Positions 49,909 to 50,432 of a DNA stretch of 50,432 bases are shown in pieces. The stretch lies in assembly GCA_964414555.1 (NCBI GenBank), contig CAYPWW010000014.1, positions 1 through 50,432 on the forward strand, written 5' to 3'. The notes beneath the pieces were generated by a model. The model saw only the letters and a list, made by a program, of their open reading frames with translations. It searched no databases and was not told the DNA's origin. This DNA comes from Litorimonas sp964414555. Its GTDB lineage: Bacteria; Pseudomonadota; Alphaproteobacteria; Caulobacterales; Maricaulaceae. Position numbers and translations under genes: made by a program. The number at the start of each line of letters is the position of its first letter. Positions within the stretch are counted from its first letter, which is position 1.

Positions 49909-50432
49909 CTACTGGTCCAAGAAACTGCGGAGTTTTCGGCTTCGACTTGGATGCTTTAGCTTTCGGAGGGCCTTAGCTTCGATTTGGCGGATACGCTCGC
50001 GAGTAACCGAGAATTGCTGGCCGACTTCCTCGAGCGTGTGATCCGTGTTCATCCCAATACCGAAACGCATCCGCAGCACGCGCTCTTCGCGCGGGGTCAG
50101 GGACGCCAGCACGCGAGTCGTTGTCTCACGGAGGTTGGACTGAATCGCGGCCTCAATCGGCAGGATCGCATTGCTATCCTCGATGAAATCACCGAGCTGG
50201 CTATCTTCCTCGTCGCCGATGGGCGTTTCGAGAGAGATCGGCTCTTTCGCGATCTTCATGACCTTACGGACTTTCTCCAAAGGCATGGAGAGTTTCGCAG
50301 CGAGTTCTTCCGGCGTCGGCTCACGACCAATTTCATGGAGGATCTGACGCGAGGTCCGAACGATCTTGTTGATCGTCTCGATCATATGCACAGGGATCCG
50401 GATGGTCCGCGCTTGGTCCGCGATAGAGCGCG
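49909..50432 (-). CDS. rpoD: RNA polymerase sigma factor RpoD (partial, 5' end outside window)
   Basis: The last 174 or so residues of the primary sigma factor are present. The segment RTIRIPVHMIETINK is the end of region 2 and start of region 3. Region 3 is near EPTPEELAAKLSMP. Region 4 holds LTPREERVLRMRFGIG, the helix-turn-helix HTLEEVGQQFSVTRERIRQIEAKALRKLK, and the terminal LRSFLDQ. It recognises -35 and -10 promoters of housekeeping genes. The frame is open to the window edge. Confidence 0.97.
   Translation of the reverse strand, partial: RSIADQARTIRIPVHMIETINKIVRTSRQILHEIGREPTPEELAAKLSMPLEKVRKVMKIAKEPISLETPIGDEEDSQLGDFIEDSNAILPIEAAIQSNLRETTTRVLASLTPREERVLRMRFGIGMNTDHTLEEVGQQFSVTRERIRQIEAKALRKLKHPSRSRKLRSFLDQ

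Overview
This window is a dense, mostly housekeeping stretch of an alphaproteobacterial chromosome. Both ends cut genes: cysS on the left and rpoD on the right, both on the minus strand. G+C is moderately high by eye. The lineage reading rests on gene content and order (petABC next to trmL and hemF; ubiB-coaBC-dut; fdxA-carD; fabA-fabB-fabI; an SH3 protein beside a glycerate-type dehydrogenase) and on several promoters that resemble the Caulobacter housekeeping form, with a 14-nt gap between a TTGACGS-like -35 and a GCTANAWC-like -10. A marine Caulobacterales/Maricaulales (Hyphomonadaceae-like) bacterium is my best guess; this is inference. I see no insertion sequence, prophage, CRISPR array or integrase.

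Layout. 1-5.9 kb: cysS (partial), a ClpP/crotonase-fold-like membrane protein, a small secreted protein, folE, an anchored glycerophosphodiester phosphodiesterase, a DUF4410-type lipoprotein, rpmB, a DUF3108-type protein. 6-12.4 kb: SUV3-type helicase, S4 RNA-binding protein with no canonical start, fdxA, carD, S41 protease lipoprotein, small lipoprotein. 12.4-16.7 kb: SNase-like protein, thioredoxin-fold isomerase, tRNA-Arg(CCT), cytochrome b561, YceI lipoprotein, selO. 16.8-22.2 kb: ubiB-coaBC-small secreted protein-dut, then cysK and an E1-like enzyme. 22.2-26.3 kb (minus): a coiled-coil secreted protein and a tight four-gene cluster (2-hydroxyacid dehydrogenase, exported metallo-beta-lactamase-fold lipoprotein, class-IV aminotransferase, sulfotransferase-like protein). 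26.4-30.7 kb: SH3 protein, mtnP, petA-petB-petC. 31-36 kb (plus): trmL, DUF2891 lipoprotein, long IspZ-like septation protein, hemF, membrane zinc-ribbon protein, YihX-like phosphatase, TPR protein. 36-39.5 kb: fabA, fabB, a MipA/OmpV-like outer-membrane protein, fabI. 39.5-44.5 kb (minus): polA, gpmA, a deaminase-only ribD and an HNH nuclease. 44.6-49.9 kb (plus): TonB-like protein, one-domain asparaginase-like protein, M16 peptidase lipoprotein, DUF4349 lipoprotein. Then rpoD.

The most unusual signals are regulatory or architectural. They are: a perfect 15-bp palindrome just downstream of the predicted fabA promoter; a 37-nt interrupted dyad across the promoter and ribosome-binding region of the M16 gene; alternative hairpins that could hide the mtnP ribosome-binding site; a terminator-like hairpin 34 nt before carD; a ribD cut exactly to its deaminase half and followed in the same frame by an AT-rich HNH nuclease; and an S4-domain gene that apparently starts on AUC or CUG. 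I did not find a clear multi-gene system that I could call new. The nearest candidates are the four-gene cluster at 22.7-26.3 kb and the ribD/HNH junction.
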